A DNA stretch of 64,000 nucleotides from positions 1 through 64,000 of the forward strand of contig CACJQT010000004.1 of NCBI GenBank assembly GCA_902595635.1, in the 5' to 3' direction. Made by a program: the position numbers and the translations under genes. Below, in pieces: positions 51,120-61,220 of this stretch. Every line of letters starts with the position of its first letter. Positions within the stretch are counted from its first letter, which is position 1. The notes under the pieces were generated by a model. The model had not been told where the DNA came from. It did no database searches and saw only the letters and a program-made list of their open reading frames with translations. This DNA comes from an uncultured Pelagibacteraceae bacterium. GTDB taxonomy: Bacteria; Pseudomonadota; Alphaproteobacteria; Pelagibacterales; Pelagibacteraceae.

Positions 51120-51133
51120 CAGGGATTTTTAAT

Positions 51134-51619
51134 ATGAAGATTTTAATTAAAACTTTGATAATTTCATTTCTTACTGTTTCATTTTCTAATGCAGAAAATA
51201 AATGGAGTTTTTACACTGGCATGTTCGATTTCAGCGATGATGGTAAGAGAGCAAATCTATTTGGTGCAGAATATATAAATTTTAATGCTAGCAAAGATAT
51301 GTTCTTAGGAAATGTTCAGCCTGTGACAGGTGCAATGATAACGGCTGATGATGCAGTATATATTTATACAGGTTATCAATTAACGCAAAAATCTAATTCA
51401 ACTACTTTCTCTCCTAGTTTTGCAATTGGATATTATGACGAAGGAGATGGCAAGGACTTAGGTCACGAAATTGAATTTAAGACACAAATACAGATATTAT
51501 TTGATATCTCATCTAATTCTGAATTAGGTATTTCTTATAATCATATTTCTAATGCGAGTCTTGGAGATAAAAATCCTGGGGCAAATAGTTATATGTTTAA
51601 TTTTACAAGAAAATTTTAA
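51134..51619 (+). CDS. Acyloxyacyl hydrolase / PagL-like outer membrane protein
   Basis: Signal peptide; ELGISYNHISNASLGDKNPGANSYMFNFTRKF resembles the PagL H...S C-terminal region. Confidence 0.75.
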   Translation: MKILIKTLIISFLTVSFSNAENKWSFYTGMFDFSDDGKRANLFGAEYINFNASKDMFLGNVQPVTGAMITADDAVYIYTGYQLTQKSNSTTFSPSFAIGYYDEGDGKDLGHEIEFKTQIQILFDISSNSELGISYNHISNASLGDKNPGANSYMFNFTRKF

Positions 51620-51627
51620 CTTAAGAT

Positions 51628-52782
51628 ATGAGATTAAAAGATTGTCATAACTTTTATGACTTTAGAAAATTAGCAAAACAAAAGCTTCCATCTCCAATAT
51701 TTCATTATATTGATGGGGCTGCGGATGATGAAATAACTTATGCAAGAAATAGTAGTGCATTTAATGATGTTGACTTAGTTCCAAATGTCTTAAGAGGTGT
51801 TGAAAATGTGGATTTGTCGACAACTATTTTTGGAAAAAAATTAGATTTGCCTTTTTATTGTTCTCCAACAGCTTTGCAAAGGTTATTCCATTACGAAGGA
51901 GAAAGAGCGGTTGGAAAAGCTGCAAAGAAGTTTAATACGATGTTTGGTGTTTCGGCATTGGCTACAGTTAGTGTTGAGGAAATTTCATCTTTAATAGACA
52001 CACCAAAAATGTTTCAATTTTATTTCCATAAGGACAGAGGATTAAATGACTCTTGTTTAGAACGAGCAAAAGCAGCAAAATTTGATGTGATGGCTTTAAC
52101 TGTTGATACGATAACAGGAGGAAATCGTGAAAGAGATTTAAGAACTGGATTTACATCACCTCCAAAATTAACACTTTCGAGTTTGTTTAGTTTTGCTACA
52201 AAACCAATGTGGGGAATAAATTATTTAACCAAAGGAAAATTTGAACTACCACATCTTCAAGATTTCGTTAAAGAAGGAACTGACACAAATACTTCAATTG
52301 GTAATTATTTTTCTACTATGTTGGATCAATCTATGAACTGGGACGACGCTGAAAAATTGTGCTCTCAGTGGGGTGGCCATTTTGCGCTTAAGGGAGTTAT
52401 GAGTGTTGAAGATGCTAAAAGGGCAGTTGATATCGGATGCACTGGTATAATGGTATCAAATCATGGAGGAAGACAACTTGATGGATCTAGATCACCATTC
52501 GATCAATTAGCTGAAATTGTTGATGCAGTTGGTGATAAGTTAGATGTTATTTGTGAAGGTGGATTTCAAAGAGGTACTCATATGTTAAAAGCTTTATCTA
52601 TGGGTGCAAAAGCATGTGCTGGTGGAAGATTATATCTTTATGCTTTAGCTGCAGCAGGTCAAGAAGGCGTTGAGAGAGCACTTAACTTATATAAAACTGA
52701 ATTAGTAAGAGACATGAAATTAATGGGCTGCACAAAGATTAGTGATCTTAATCGAAATAATTTAAGATTCCGAAATGCATGA
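51628..52782 (+). CDS. FMN-dependent alpha-hydroxyacid dehydrogenase (LldD/glycolate oxidase-like), copy 1
   Basis: DFRKLAKQKLPSPIFHYIDGAADDE; MVSNHGGRQLDGS. Confidence 0.93.
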   Translation: MRLKDCHNFYDFRKLAKQKLPSPIFHYIDGAADDEITYARNSSAFNDVDLVPNVLRGVENVDLSTTIFGKKLDLPFYCSPTALQRLFHYEGERAVGKAAKKFNTMFGVSALATVSVEEISSLIDTPKMFQFYFHKDRGLNDSCLERAKAAKFDVMALTVDTITGGNRERDLRTGFTSPPKLTLSSLFSFATKPMWGINYLTKGKFELPHLQDFVKEGTDTNTSIGNYFSTMLDQSMNWDDAEKLCSQWGGHFALKGVMSVEDAKRAVDIGCTGIMVSNHGGRQLDGSRSPFDQLAEIVDAVGDKLDVICEGGFQRGTHMLKALSMGAKACAGGRLYLYALAAAGQEGVERALNLYKTELVRDMKLMGCTKISDLNRNNLRFRNA

Positions 52783-53930
52783 GTTTGAAGAATTGTTACA
52801 ATTTTGAGGATTTTAGAAAGTTAGCTAAAAAAAGATTACCAGCTCCGATTTTTCATTACATTGATGGTGGTGCAGATGACGAAACCACTTTAAAAAGGAA
52901 TACAAATTCATTTGATGATTGTGACTTAATCCCCAATATTCTTAGAAGTGTAGGAGAACCAGATCTATCAACCACAGTTTTTGGTAGAAAAATAGATATG
53001 CCAATTTTTTTATCTCCAACTGCTATGCAAAGTTTATATCATCCTGATGGAGATAAAGCTTCAGCTAGAGCTGCAGAAAAATTTGGTACCATGTATAGCA
53101 TGTCGACAATGGCATCATTTTCCATTGAAGAAATTGCCAACATATCAAGTGGTCCAAAATTATTTCAACTTTATATTCATAGAGATAAATCATTTACTGA
53201 TGATTTAATTGATAGGTGCAAAAGAGCAAATTTTGATGGTTTGTGCTTAACCGTCGACACTTTGGTTGCGGGAAATAGAGAAAGAGATCACAGAACTGGT
53301 TTTACAACTCCTCCTAAATTTACATTAGAAAGCATAATGAATTTCGCAAAGAGACCTGGATGGTTATTTAGATATTTTACAAACAAAAAGTTTGAACTAG
53401 CTAATATTAAACACAAAACTGATAAAGGAACTAGTATAACTAAATCAGTTATAGATTATGTTAATGAACAGTACGATCCTAATATGAACTGGGATGATGC
53501 AGAATATTGTATAAAAAAATGGGATGGACCTTTTGCGCTAAAGGGTGTGATGTCTGTAGAAGATGCAAAGAGAGCAGTTGATATTGGTTGTACAGCGATA
53601 ATAATTTCTAATCATGGAGGAAGACAGCTTGATGGATCTAGAACTCCATTTGATCAACTGAAGGCTATTTCAGATGCTGTGGGTGATAAGGTTGAGATAA
53701 TTTTAGATGGAGGTGTTAGACGGGGAACTCACGTTCTCAAGGCTTTAGCTGCAGGTGCAACTGCTTGTAGTTTTGGTAAAGCTTTTTTGTTCAGTTTAGG
53801 AGCGGGTGGACAGCAAGGGGTAGAGAGGCTGCTTCAAAATATGCATGATGAAATTAGAAGAAATATGATCCTTATGGGCTGCAAAAGTGTAAAAGAGTTA
53901 GATAGATCAAAGATAATTTACCGTAATTAA
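52779..53930 (+). CDS. FMN-dependent alpha-hydroxyacid dehydrogenase (LldD-like), copy 2
   Basis: DFRKLAKKRLPAPIFHYIDGGADDE; IISNHGGRQLDGS; ATGA overlap with copy 1. Confidence 0.93.
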   Translation: MSLKNCYNFEDFRKLAKKRLPAPIFHYIDGGADDETTLKRNTNSFDDCDLIPNILRSVGEPDLSTTVFGRKIDMPIFLSPTAMQSLYHPDGDKASARAAEKFGTMYSMSTMASFSIEEIANISSGPKLFQLYIHRDKSFTDDLIDRCKRANFDGLCLTVDTLVAGNRERDHRTGFTTPPKFTLESIMNFAKRPGWLFRYFTNKKFELANIKHKTDKGTSITKSVIDYVNEQYDPNMNWDDAEYCIKKWDGPFALKGVMSVEDAKRAVDIGCTAIIISNHGGRQLDGSRTPFDQLKAISDAVGDKVEIILDGGVRRGTHVLKALAAGATACSFGKAFLFSLGAGGQQGVERLLQNMHDEIRRNMILMGCKSVKELDRSKIIYRN

Positions 53931-54019
53931 ATATTTTTTATAAATAAATTTTATTATTATTTTCACTCTAAATAAATAGACATGAAGTTGCTTTTCAGTT
54001 AGTTTGACGACGAAAAATT

Positions 54020-55189
54020 ATGATTGAATTATCAAAAGCTTTAGACCGTTTAGGAACTGAAAGTGCATTTTCTGTTCTTGCAGAGGCAAAAAAATTAGAA
54101 GCACAAGGTAAACCTATGATCCATTTAGGTTTAGGTCAGCCTGATTTTAAAACTCCTAAACATGTAGTTGAAGCTGCAAAAAAAGCACTAGATGATGGAC
54201 ATCACGGTTATGTATTATCAAATGGCATTCCAGAATGTCGTGAAGCTGTAGCTAGATGGGTAAAGAGACTTTATAGTGCAGATATTGATCCAAATAGAAT
54301 ATTAATAATGCCAGGTGGCAAACCAACAATGTATTATGCAATCACTTGTTTTGGTGAACCGGGTGCTGAAATAATTCATCCAACACCAGCCTTTCCTATT
54401 TATGAATCAATGATTAACTACTCTGGAGCAAAAGCAGTTCCTTATGACTTAACTGAGGACAAAGATTTAAAATTTGATCCAGATAAACTTTTATCTTTAA
54501 TAACTGATAAAACTAGACTTTTAATTTTAATAAACCCTAATAACCCCACTGGAAGTTTTGTTGAAAAACCTGCGATAGATTACTTAGCGAAAGAATTAGA
54601 AAAACATCCTCACGTAACAATTTTAAGTGATGAAATTTATAGTAGACAAGTTTTTGACTATAAAGAAATGCCAACTTTTTTTAATTACCCAAACTTAAGA
54701 GATAGATTAATTGTTCTTGAGGGTTGGAGTAAAGCATATTCCATGACTGGATGGAGACTTGGATGGAGTTTTTGGCCAGAACATTTAGTTGAGCATGTAA
54801 ACAAACTTTTGATTAATAGTGTATCATGTGTAAATGCTGCAGCTCAATATGCGGGTATTGCTGCATTAGATGGTCCAGAGGACTCAATCAAAGATATGTT
54901 AGACAAGTTTACTTTAAGAAGAAATTTAATTCATAAAGGATTAAATGATTTACCAGGAGTTGAGTGTAGTTTGCCAGGAGGAGCTTTTTATGCTTTTCCG
55001 AATATAAAAGGTACTGGCATGAATGGATCTGAGTTTTGCAAAAAAGCTATGCATGAAGCAGGAGTTGCAATTGTTCCTGGTACTGCATTCGGTAAAACTT
55101 GTAATGATTACGTTAGATTTAGTTTTGCCGCATCTAGAGATAATATAATGCAAGCCTTAGAAAATATAGGCAAGATGCTTTCTAAATAA
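54020..55189 (+). CDS. Class I/II pyridoxal phosphate aminotransferase
   Basis: PMIHLGLGQPDFKTPKHV; INPNNPTGSF; WSKAYSMTGWRLGW. Confidence 0.93.
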   Translation: MIELSKALDRLGTESAFSVLAEAKKLEAQGKPMIHLGLGQPDFKTPKHVVEAAKKALDDGHHGYVLSNGIPECREAVARWVKRLYSADIDPNRILIMPGGKPTMYYAITCFGEPGAEIIHPTPAFPIYESMINYSGAKAVPYDLTEDKDLKFDPDKLLSLITDKTRLLILINPNNPTGSFVEKPAIDYLAKELEKHPHVTILSDEIYSRQVFDYKEMPTFFNYPNLRDRLIVLEGWSKAYSMTGWRLGWSFWPEHLVEHVNKLLINSVSCVNAAAQYAGIAALDGPEDSIKDMLDKFTLRRNLIHKGLNDLPGVECSLPGGAFYAFPNIKGTGMNGSEFCKKAMHEAGVAIVPGTAFGKTCNDYVRFSFAASRDNIMQALENIGKMLSK

Positions 55190-55226
55190 ACTGTATTTTT
55201 AACTAATATTTTTGTATTATTAAAGA

Positions 55227-56600
55227 ATGAACGAAACTGTCCAAGCAGAATTAAAAAAGATATTTAACGGGAGATTTTCTACTTCTGAGTCTACTCGTGC
55301 AAATTATGCAAGAGGAGAAGATACTTATAATCCAATATTATCGAAGGCAGTTGTATTTCCAGAAACTAATGAAGAAGTTTCAAAAATTCTAAAAATTTGT
55401 AACGAGCATAAAATCCCTGTTGTCCCGTTTGGAACCGGCACATCTCTTGAAGGCCATGTTGTTGGGAATCAAAATGGTATTACGATTTCTTTAGAAAAAA
55501 TGAATAAAGTTTTAAGTGTAAATGCTGAGGATTTTGACTGCAGAGTGCAAGCAAATGTAACAAGAAAGCAATTAAATGAATATTTAAGAGAAGATGGAGT
55601 ATTTTTTCCAATAGATCCTGGTGCGGATGCTGCACTCGGTGGGATGGCATCTACTTCAGCTTCAGGAACAATGGCAGTGAAATATGGAACAATGAGAACA
55701 GTTATTTCTGGCTTAACAGTTGTTTTACCAAATGGAGACATAATTAAAACCGGTGCAAGAACTAAAAAAACTTCCGCGGGATATAACTTAACTAATTTGT
55801 TTATTGGATCTGAGGGAACATTAGGAATTATTACAGAAGTTCAATTAAGACTATCACCAATACCTGAAAGCATAATGAGTGCAGTTTGCTATTTTCCAGA
55901 TTTAGACTCAGCAGTAAAGACAGCGCAAGAAGTTATTCAGTACGGTGTTCCAATTGCAAGAATTGAAATGTTAAACAAAGACCAAATGGAAATTAGCATA
56001 AAATATTCAAAGTTAGAAAACATCAAAGCATCACCAACTTTATTCTTTGAATTTCATGGAAGTGAGCTATCGAATAATGAGTCTATTAAAATTGTAGAAG
56101 AATTATCAAAAAATAATGGTGGAAGTGATTTTCAATGGGCATCTTCTCCGGAAGAACAAAAAATACTTTGGAAAGCAAGACATGATGTTTATTATTCAGT
56201 AAAAGCCTTAGGTCATGATATGAAAGTGTATTCTACAGATGTTTGTGTACCAATTTCCAAGTTAGTTGAGTGCATTTCATGGGCGGAAAAAGAAGTAAAA
56301 AAATTAGGTCTAACTGCACCAATGGTTGGTCATGTTGGAGATGGAAATTTTCACTCCATAATATTGTATGATCCTGATGATGAAGAAAAACAAAAAAAAA
56401 TTAGACAGTATAGCGATGATCTAATTAACAAAGCTTTAGAGTTAGAGGGAACAATTACAGGAGAACATGGAATTGGTCTTCAAAAAAAACATTACTTATT
56501 AAGAGAGCACCCAGACAATTTGCCAGTAATGAAAGCTATTAAAAGAAGCATTGATGTAAACAATATCATGAATCCTGGTAAGGTTTTTGATCTAAATTAA
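55227..56600 (+). CDS. FAD-linked oxidase (GlcD / D-lactate dehydrogenase-like)
   Basis: PVVPFGTGTSLEGHV; GSEGTLGIITEVQLRL; VGHVGDGNFH; TGEHGIGLQKK. Confidence 0.93.
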   Translation: MNETVQAELKKIFNGRFSTSESTRANYARGEDTYNPILSKAVVFPETNEEVSKILKICNEHKIPVVPFGTGTSLEGHVVGNQNGITISLEKMNKVLSVNAEDFDCRVQANVTRKQLNEYLREDGVFFPIDPGADAALGGMASTSASGTMAVKYGTMRTVISGLTVVLPNGDIIKTGARTKKTSAGYNLTNLFIGSEGTLGIITEVQLRLSPIPESIMSAVCYFPDLDSAVKTAQEVIQYGVPIARIEMLNKDQMEISIKYSKLENIKASPTLFFEFHGSELSNNESIKIVEELSKNNGGSDFQWASSPEEQKILWKARHDVYYSVKALGHDMKVYSTDVCVPISKLVECISWAEKEVKKLGLTAPMVGHVGDGNFHSIILYDPDDEEKQKKIRQYSDDLINKALELEGTITGEHGIGLQKKHYLLREHPDNLPVMKAIKRSIDVNNIMNPGKVFDLN

Positions 56601-56611
56601 TCCAAATTAAA

Positions 56612-57565
56612 ATGAAAAAAATTTTAATCACGAGAAGGCTTTTAAGATCTTGTGAGGATAAAGCTAAAGAATTATTTGATGCTAACTTTAATTTAAATGA
56701 TGAACTCTACTCTCAAAAGAAGCTAATAGAGATGAGTACAGGCTGTGATGGTATTTTATCGGCTTTAACAGATAAGCTAGATGCAGAAACAATTAATCAA
56801 TTACCTGAGAGTGTAAAAATTATATCAAATTTTGCTGTAGGTTTTGGAAATATAGATTTAGAAGCTGCAAAGAAAAGAGGGATTGCAGTAACAAACACGC
56901 CAGATGTTTTAACTGATGCTACTGCAGAAATTGGGGTTTTGTTGATATTAGGTGCATGCAGAAGAGCATCTGAAGGAATTGAAAAAGCTAGAGAAGGTGG
57001 CTGGGTTTGGTCAGCAGATATGTTGATTGGTAAACAATTAACGGGCACTAGACTTGGAATACTTGGCATGGGTAGAATTGGTCAAAAAATAGCTAAAATA
57101 GCTAAATCTTTAGGTATGATAATTCATTACCACAATCGTTCAAAATTAAGCGAAGAAAAAGAACAAGGCGCAACTTACCACGATAACTTAAATGATTTAA
57201 TGAAAGTCTCTGATGTCCTTTCGGTATGTTGTCCTGCATCTAAAGAGACAATAAATTTAATCAATAAAGATACACTAGAACTATTACCAAAAGGTGCAGT
57301 CGTGACCAATGTTGCAAGAGGAGATATTATTGAAGATGAAGCTTTAATAGATGCTTTGGAAAGAAGAAAAGTTTATGCAGTCGGGCTAGATGTATACAAA
57401 AATGAACCAAATTTAAATCCAGGATATCTTAAACACAAAAGTGCTTTTATTCTTCCTCATTTGGGTAGCGCAACTAAAGAAACTAGAACTGCAATGGCCA
57501 ATCTGGCCATAGATAATATGGATGAGTTTTTCAAAACAGGAGACTGCAAAAACAAAGTAAATTAA
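56612..57565 (+). CDS. D-isomer specific 2-hydroxyacid dehydrogenase (glyoxylate/hydroxypyruvate reductase-like)
   Basis: LGILGMGRIGQKIAKIAKSLGM; NVARGDIIEDEALIDAL; LPHLGSATKETR. Confidence 0.93.
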   Translation: MKKILITRRLLRSCEDKAKELFDANFNLNDELYSQKKLIEMSTGCDGILSALTDKLDAETINQLPESVKIISNFAVGFGNIDLEAAKKRGIAVTNTPDVLTDATAEIGVLLILGACRRASEGIEKAREGGWVWSADMLIGKQLTGTRLGILGMGRIGQKIAKIAKSLGMIIHYHNRSKLSEEKEQGATYHDNLNDLMKVSDVLSVCCPASKETINLINKDTLELLPKGAVVTNVARGDIIEDEALIDALERRKVYAVGLDVYKNEPNLNPGYLKHKSAFILPHLGSATKETRTAMANLAIDNMDEFFKTGDCKNKVN

Positions 57566-57670
57566 CAATCTGAAGTTGTAATTGGTAATTAAAATTATTC
57601 TAACTTTCTAGACATATTTTTTATTTCAATTTAAAATTTATTTATAAAAAATAAATTTAGAGAGGAAATA

Positions 57671-58732
57671 ATGAAAGCACAGGTTTTACATAAGTATGAC
57701 CCAGAAATGAAAGCAGATGTTTGGGTCACAGGTGAAGAGTTACCAAATCCAAAAATTGAGAAAGCAAGCGATGTGATTGTTAAAATTGGAGCTGCAGGTG
57801 TTTGTAGAACTGATTTGCATATAATTGAAGGAGTTTGGAAGCACATTACAGATCAAAATAACGATCTGTTGCCGATGGTAATGGGACATGAGAACGCTGG
57901 ATGGATAGAGGAAGTTGGTAAAGATGTTACAGGATTTAAAAAAGGTGATGCAGTTATTTTACACCCTAAAGTTTCTGGCACAGGAGGAACATGCTTAGAT
58001 TGTAGAAGAGGAAACGATATGCATGCTGAAGATCCAATTTTTGCAGGTTTGAATGTAAAACACGGGGGATATTCAGAATTACTTCAAACTAGCGTAAGAA
58101 ATCTAATAAAAATTCCAAAAGTTTTAGGTCCAATAGACGTTGCGCCATTTTCAGACGCAGGTTTGACTGCTTACAGAGTTGTAAAAAAAGCTACTAGACA
58201 CCTTCTGCCAGGTGAAAATTGTGTAATCATAGGTGCTGGTGGATTAGGACATATAGCAATTCAATGTATGAAAGCAATGTGTGCTGCAAATATTATTGTT
58301 GTTGAAAAAGCAAAAGCACCTTTAGAACATGCAATGGAACTAGGAGCTGACCATGGAGTTTTAATAGATGGTAATGAAATTGAAAAAGTAAAAGAACTTA
58401 CAAAAGGAAAAGGTGCAGAGGCTGTTATAGATTTTGTTGGTGAAAAAGGTTCTACGCCAATGGGAATTAAAATGACCAAAGCAACTGGGACTTTCTATAT
58501 TGTAGGTTACGGAGAAGAAATAAGAGTTTTGGCGATTGATATGATCGATCAAGAAAAAAGTATAGTTGGAAGCTTAGTAGGTACATGGGCTGAATTATAT
58601 GAATTAATGGAACTAGCAGATAAAGGTTTAGTAAAACTTTCAATGAAAGAATACAAACTTGAAGAAGCTAATAAAGCACTACATGATTTAAATGATGGTA
58701 AGATTAAAGGTCGTGCAGTGTTAGTTCCATAA
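57671..58732 (+). CDS. Zinc-dependent alcohol dehydrogenase family
   Basis: GVCRTDLHIIEGVW; MGHENAGWIEEVG; IIGAGGLGHIAIQ. Confidence 0.92.
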   Translation: MKAQVLHKYDPEMKADVWVTGEELPNPKIEKASDVIVKIGAAGVCRTDLHIIEGVWKHITDQNNDLLPMVMGHENAGWIEEVGKDVTGFKKGDAVILHPKVSGTGGTCLDCRRGNDMHAEDPIFAGLNVKHGGYSELLQTSVRNLIKIPKVLGPIDVAPFSDAGLTAYRVVKKATRHLLPGENCVIIGAGGLGHIAIQCMKAMCAANIIVVEKAKAPLEHAMELGADHGVLIDGNEIEKVKELTKGKGAEAVIDFVGEKGSTPMGIKMTKATGTFYIVGYGEEIRVLAIDMIDQEKSIVGSLVGTWAELYELMELADKGLVKLSMKEYKLEEANKALHDLNDGKIKGRAVLVP

Positions 58733-58756
58733 TTAACAACAAAGAGAGGAAAAAAG

Positions 58757-60292
58757 ATGAAGACAATAAAAACTTGCGTAACCGCTCTAATATCAGCTTT
58801 GTTGGTATTTAGTCCTGTTGCGTATGCTGATAAGTGGAGTGATCAGTTTCCACATATCAAAGCAACTGGGGATATTCCTGGTGATTGTTCTTACGAGTCT
58901 ATGTCTAAGAAAAACTATAAAGGCAAGACGCTTAAGATTAATACACATGCTGTACCAGTCATGGGAGAGCCAACAGCTCTACATGCTGAGCAGTTCGCTA
59001 AACTTACTGGAGCAAAAGTTGATGTTACTCATACACCAGCAGGTGACTTATATGCGAAAGCAATGGTACCATTTCAAGCTGGACAAGCTCCATATGACAT
59101 CGTTTTTGGATTTTCAAACTTCATTAACGATTGGAGAAGATACTTAGAGCCAGTTCCAAAGAAATACGTTGAGATGAAACAAATGAAAGACGTTACACCG
59201 TCTCACATTGGTGTAGCATCTTGGGATGGTGTTATGTATCAGTTTCCGGTTGATGGAGACAGACATTATCTAAAATATAGAAAAGATGTAATTGATAATC
59301 CTGAGTACCAAAAACAATATAAGGAAGCTACTGGTAAAGAGTTAAAGGTACCAACAACTTGGAAAGAATATGGAGAAATGGCCGCTTATTTCAATGGATG
59401 GGATTGGGATGGTGATGGCGAGAAAGAATATGGATCAGCAGAAGTTATGAAAAAAGATGACCTAATGTATGCTGCTTTCTATTCAAGATCTGCTGCTTAC
59501 TCTAAAAATCCAAAAACACCAGGTGGTTTTTTCTTTGATTTAGAAACTATGAAACCACTAATTAACAATCCAGGTTTTGTTGAAGCATTAACAGATTGGG
59601 TTGAGGCAACTAAATATGTTCCTCCAGGAGGAATAAATTTTGGTTTAGGTGATGAAATTGGATCATTTGGTGGAGGACAAACTTTGTTTAGTTTTTCATG
59701 GGATGATGCATTTGTTGCTGCTATGCAACCAGATAGTCCAATAAACAATAAAGTTGGTGCTGCACAGTTACCAGGAGCAATGAAAGTTTGGAATAGAAAA
59801 ACTAACTCTTGGGATGAAGGCTTTAACCAAGCTCCTTTCTTCGTATGGGGATGGGCAGTTGGAGTAGCTAAGAAAAGTAAAGAGAAAGAAATGGCTTTCG
59901 ATTACCTATGTTTCTTCGCTAACGAAGCTAACCACCAAGCAGATATTGGAATTGGTAGATTTGGTGTAAACCCATTTAGAAATGATGACTTTAAAGTTGA
60001 TGTATGGACACAAATTGGTTGGGATAAAGATATTGCTCAATCATATGTTGATACTCTTGCACAAATGGAACAAAGTAAAAATAGAGTATTTCCATTAAGA
60101 GTTCCTGGAACTTTTGAGTTTAATGCTGCATTGGCTACTGCTGCTGCAAAAGCATTAGCTGGTCAATTATCTCCACAAGCTGCTTTAGACGAAGCTGCTA
60201 AACAGTGGGAAGATATACTTAACAGAGTAGGAAAAGATAACGTAAGAAAAGCCTATGCTGTTGGTGTAGCAATGGAAGATAATAAGCAATAA
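58757..60292 (+). CDS. ABC transporter extracellular solute-binding protein (CUT1-like)
   Basis: Signal peptide; SBP-like LKINTHAVPVMGEPTALHAEQFAKLTGAKVDVTH; followed by two permeases and two ATPases. Confidence 0.9.
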   Translation: MKTIKTCVTALISALLVFSPVAYADKWSDQFPHIKATGDIPGDCSYESMSKKNYKGKTLKINTHAVPVMGEPTALHAEQFAKLTGAKVDVTHTPAGDLYAKAMVPFQAGQAPYDIVFGFSNFINDWRRYLEPVPKKYVEMKQMKDVTPSHIGVASWDGVMYQFPVDGDRHYLKYRKDVIDNPEYQKQYKEATGKELKVPTTWKEYGEMAAYFNGWDWDGDGEKEYGSAEVMKKDDLMYAAFYSRSAAYSKNPKTPGGFFFDLETMKPLINNPGFVEALTDWVEATKYVPPGGINFGLGDEIGSFGGGQTLFSFSWDDAFVAAMQPDSPINNKVGAAQLPGAMKVWNRKTNSWDEGFNQAPFFVWGWAVGVAKKSKEKEMAFDYLCFFANEANHQADIGIGRFGVNPFRNDDFKVDVWTQIGWDKDIAQSYVDTLAQMEQSKNRVFPLRVPGTFEFNAALATAAAKALAGQLSPQAALDEAAKQWEDILNRVGKDNVRKAYAVGVAMEDNKQ

Positions 60293-60304
60293 TTTTATAA
60301 AACT

Positions 60305-60328
60305 TGTGGCCGTTTTTTAACGGCCACA
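60305..60328 (+). terminator. Intra-operon hairpin between SBP and permease genes
   Basis: TGTGGCCGTT-tttt-AACGGCCACA perfect 10-bp stem followed by TTTT. Confidence 0.85.
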
Positions 60329-60351
60329 TTTTAAAATAATCCAAAAAAATT

Positions 60352-61218
60352 ATGAATTTTAAACACAAGTTTGTTTTTTTATTCCCAGGATTGTTTGTAC
60401 TTATTGGAATTTTAATTTTTCCAATTATTTTTACTATTAGATTAAGTCTTTCTGGATGGAATAGTTATACACCAGAAATGAACTTCATAGGTATCACGAA
60501 TTATATAAGGTTATTTACTGATGACCCGAGGTTTTGGGAGTCTTTTTTTAGGCTAAGTTTTTTATCGGTAACCACAGTTATTCTTCAATATGTTATCGGA
60601 TTTGCACTAGCGATGATGGTTTGGAGAGAAATAAAATTTAAAAGATTTTTTAGAGTAATTTTTCTCGTACCAATGATGACAACTCCAGTAATAATGACAG
60701 TTATTTGGAGAACATTTTTTCATGAGTCACTAGGTCCTGTAAATGATTTGTTAGGTGGATTAGGAGTAAAACCAATTTTGTGGTTGAGTGATCCAGTTAT
60801 TGCAAAGTTTACTGTTATAATTGTTGAGGTTTGGCAATGGACACCATTTATGTTTTTACTATTACTCGCTGGACTTTTGTCACTTCCAAAAGAACCCTTT
60901 TTGGCAGCCGCTATAGATGGAGCAAGTCCATTTAGAAAATTTGTTTATGTAACTTTTCCTTTGATGGCTCCAATATCAATTGGAGCAATAATTATAAGAC
61001 TTATCGAGGCTTCAAAAATAATGGATACAGTATTTGTTTTGACTTCAGGAGGACCAGGTACTGCAACTGAGACCTCAAGTTTTTATATTTATATTAAAGG
61101 ATTAAGAGAATTTCAGATGGGTTATGCAGCAACCTTATCTTTCACTTATCTTGTAATAATGATTATCAGTTTAACGATAATAGCTAAAGTTTTAACCAAA
61201 CTAATGATCAAAGAATAA
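60352..61218 (+). CDS. ABC transporter permease (MalF/UgpA-like)
   Basis: EAA-loop-like AAAIDGASPFRKFVYVTFPLMAP. Confidence 0.93.
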   Translation: MNFKHKFVFLFPGLFVLIGILIFPIIFTIRLSLSGWNSYTPEMNFIGITNYIRLFTDDPRFWESFFRLSFLSVTTVILQYVIGFALAMMVWREIKFKRFFRVIFLVPMMTTPVIMTVIWRTFFHESLGPVNDLLGGLGVKPILWLSDPVIAKFTVIIVEVWQWTPFMFLLLLAGLLSLPKEPFLAAAIDGASPFRKFVYVTFPLMAPISIGAIIIRLIEASKIMDTVFVLTSGGPGTATETSSFYIYIKGLREFQMGYAATLSFTYLVIMIISLTIIAKVLTKLMIKE

Positions 61219-61220
61219 AT

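Noticed and set aside
55469-55741. 90-aa minus ORF and others at 56797-57069, 58261-58479, 59497-59748
   Set aside because: Antisense shadows of strongly coding + strand genes.
57631-57660. AT-only inverted repeat aaatttatt...aataaattt upstream of the Zn-ADH
   Set aside because: Pure A/T palindromes are expected often in this composition; insufficient as operator evidence.
58818-59147. 109-aa + strand ORF inside the solute-binding protein gene
   Set aside because: Out-of-frame ORF within a well-supported SBP; no recognisable domain.
59400-59440. DWDGDGEKEYGS segment in the SBP as an EF-hand
   Set aside because: Has DxDxDG but lacks the position-12 acidic residue; similar WDWDGDG segments are, as I recall, common in CUT1 SBPs, so not reported as unusual.
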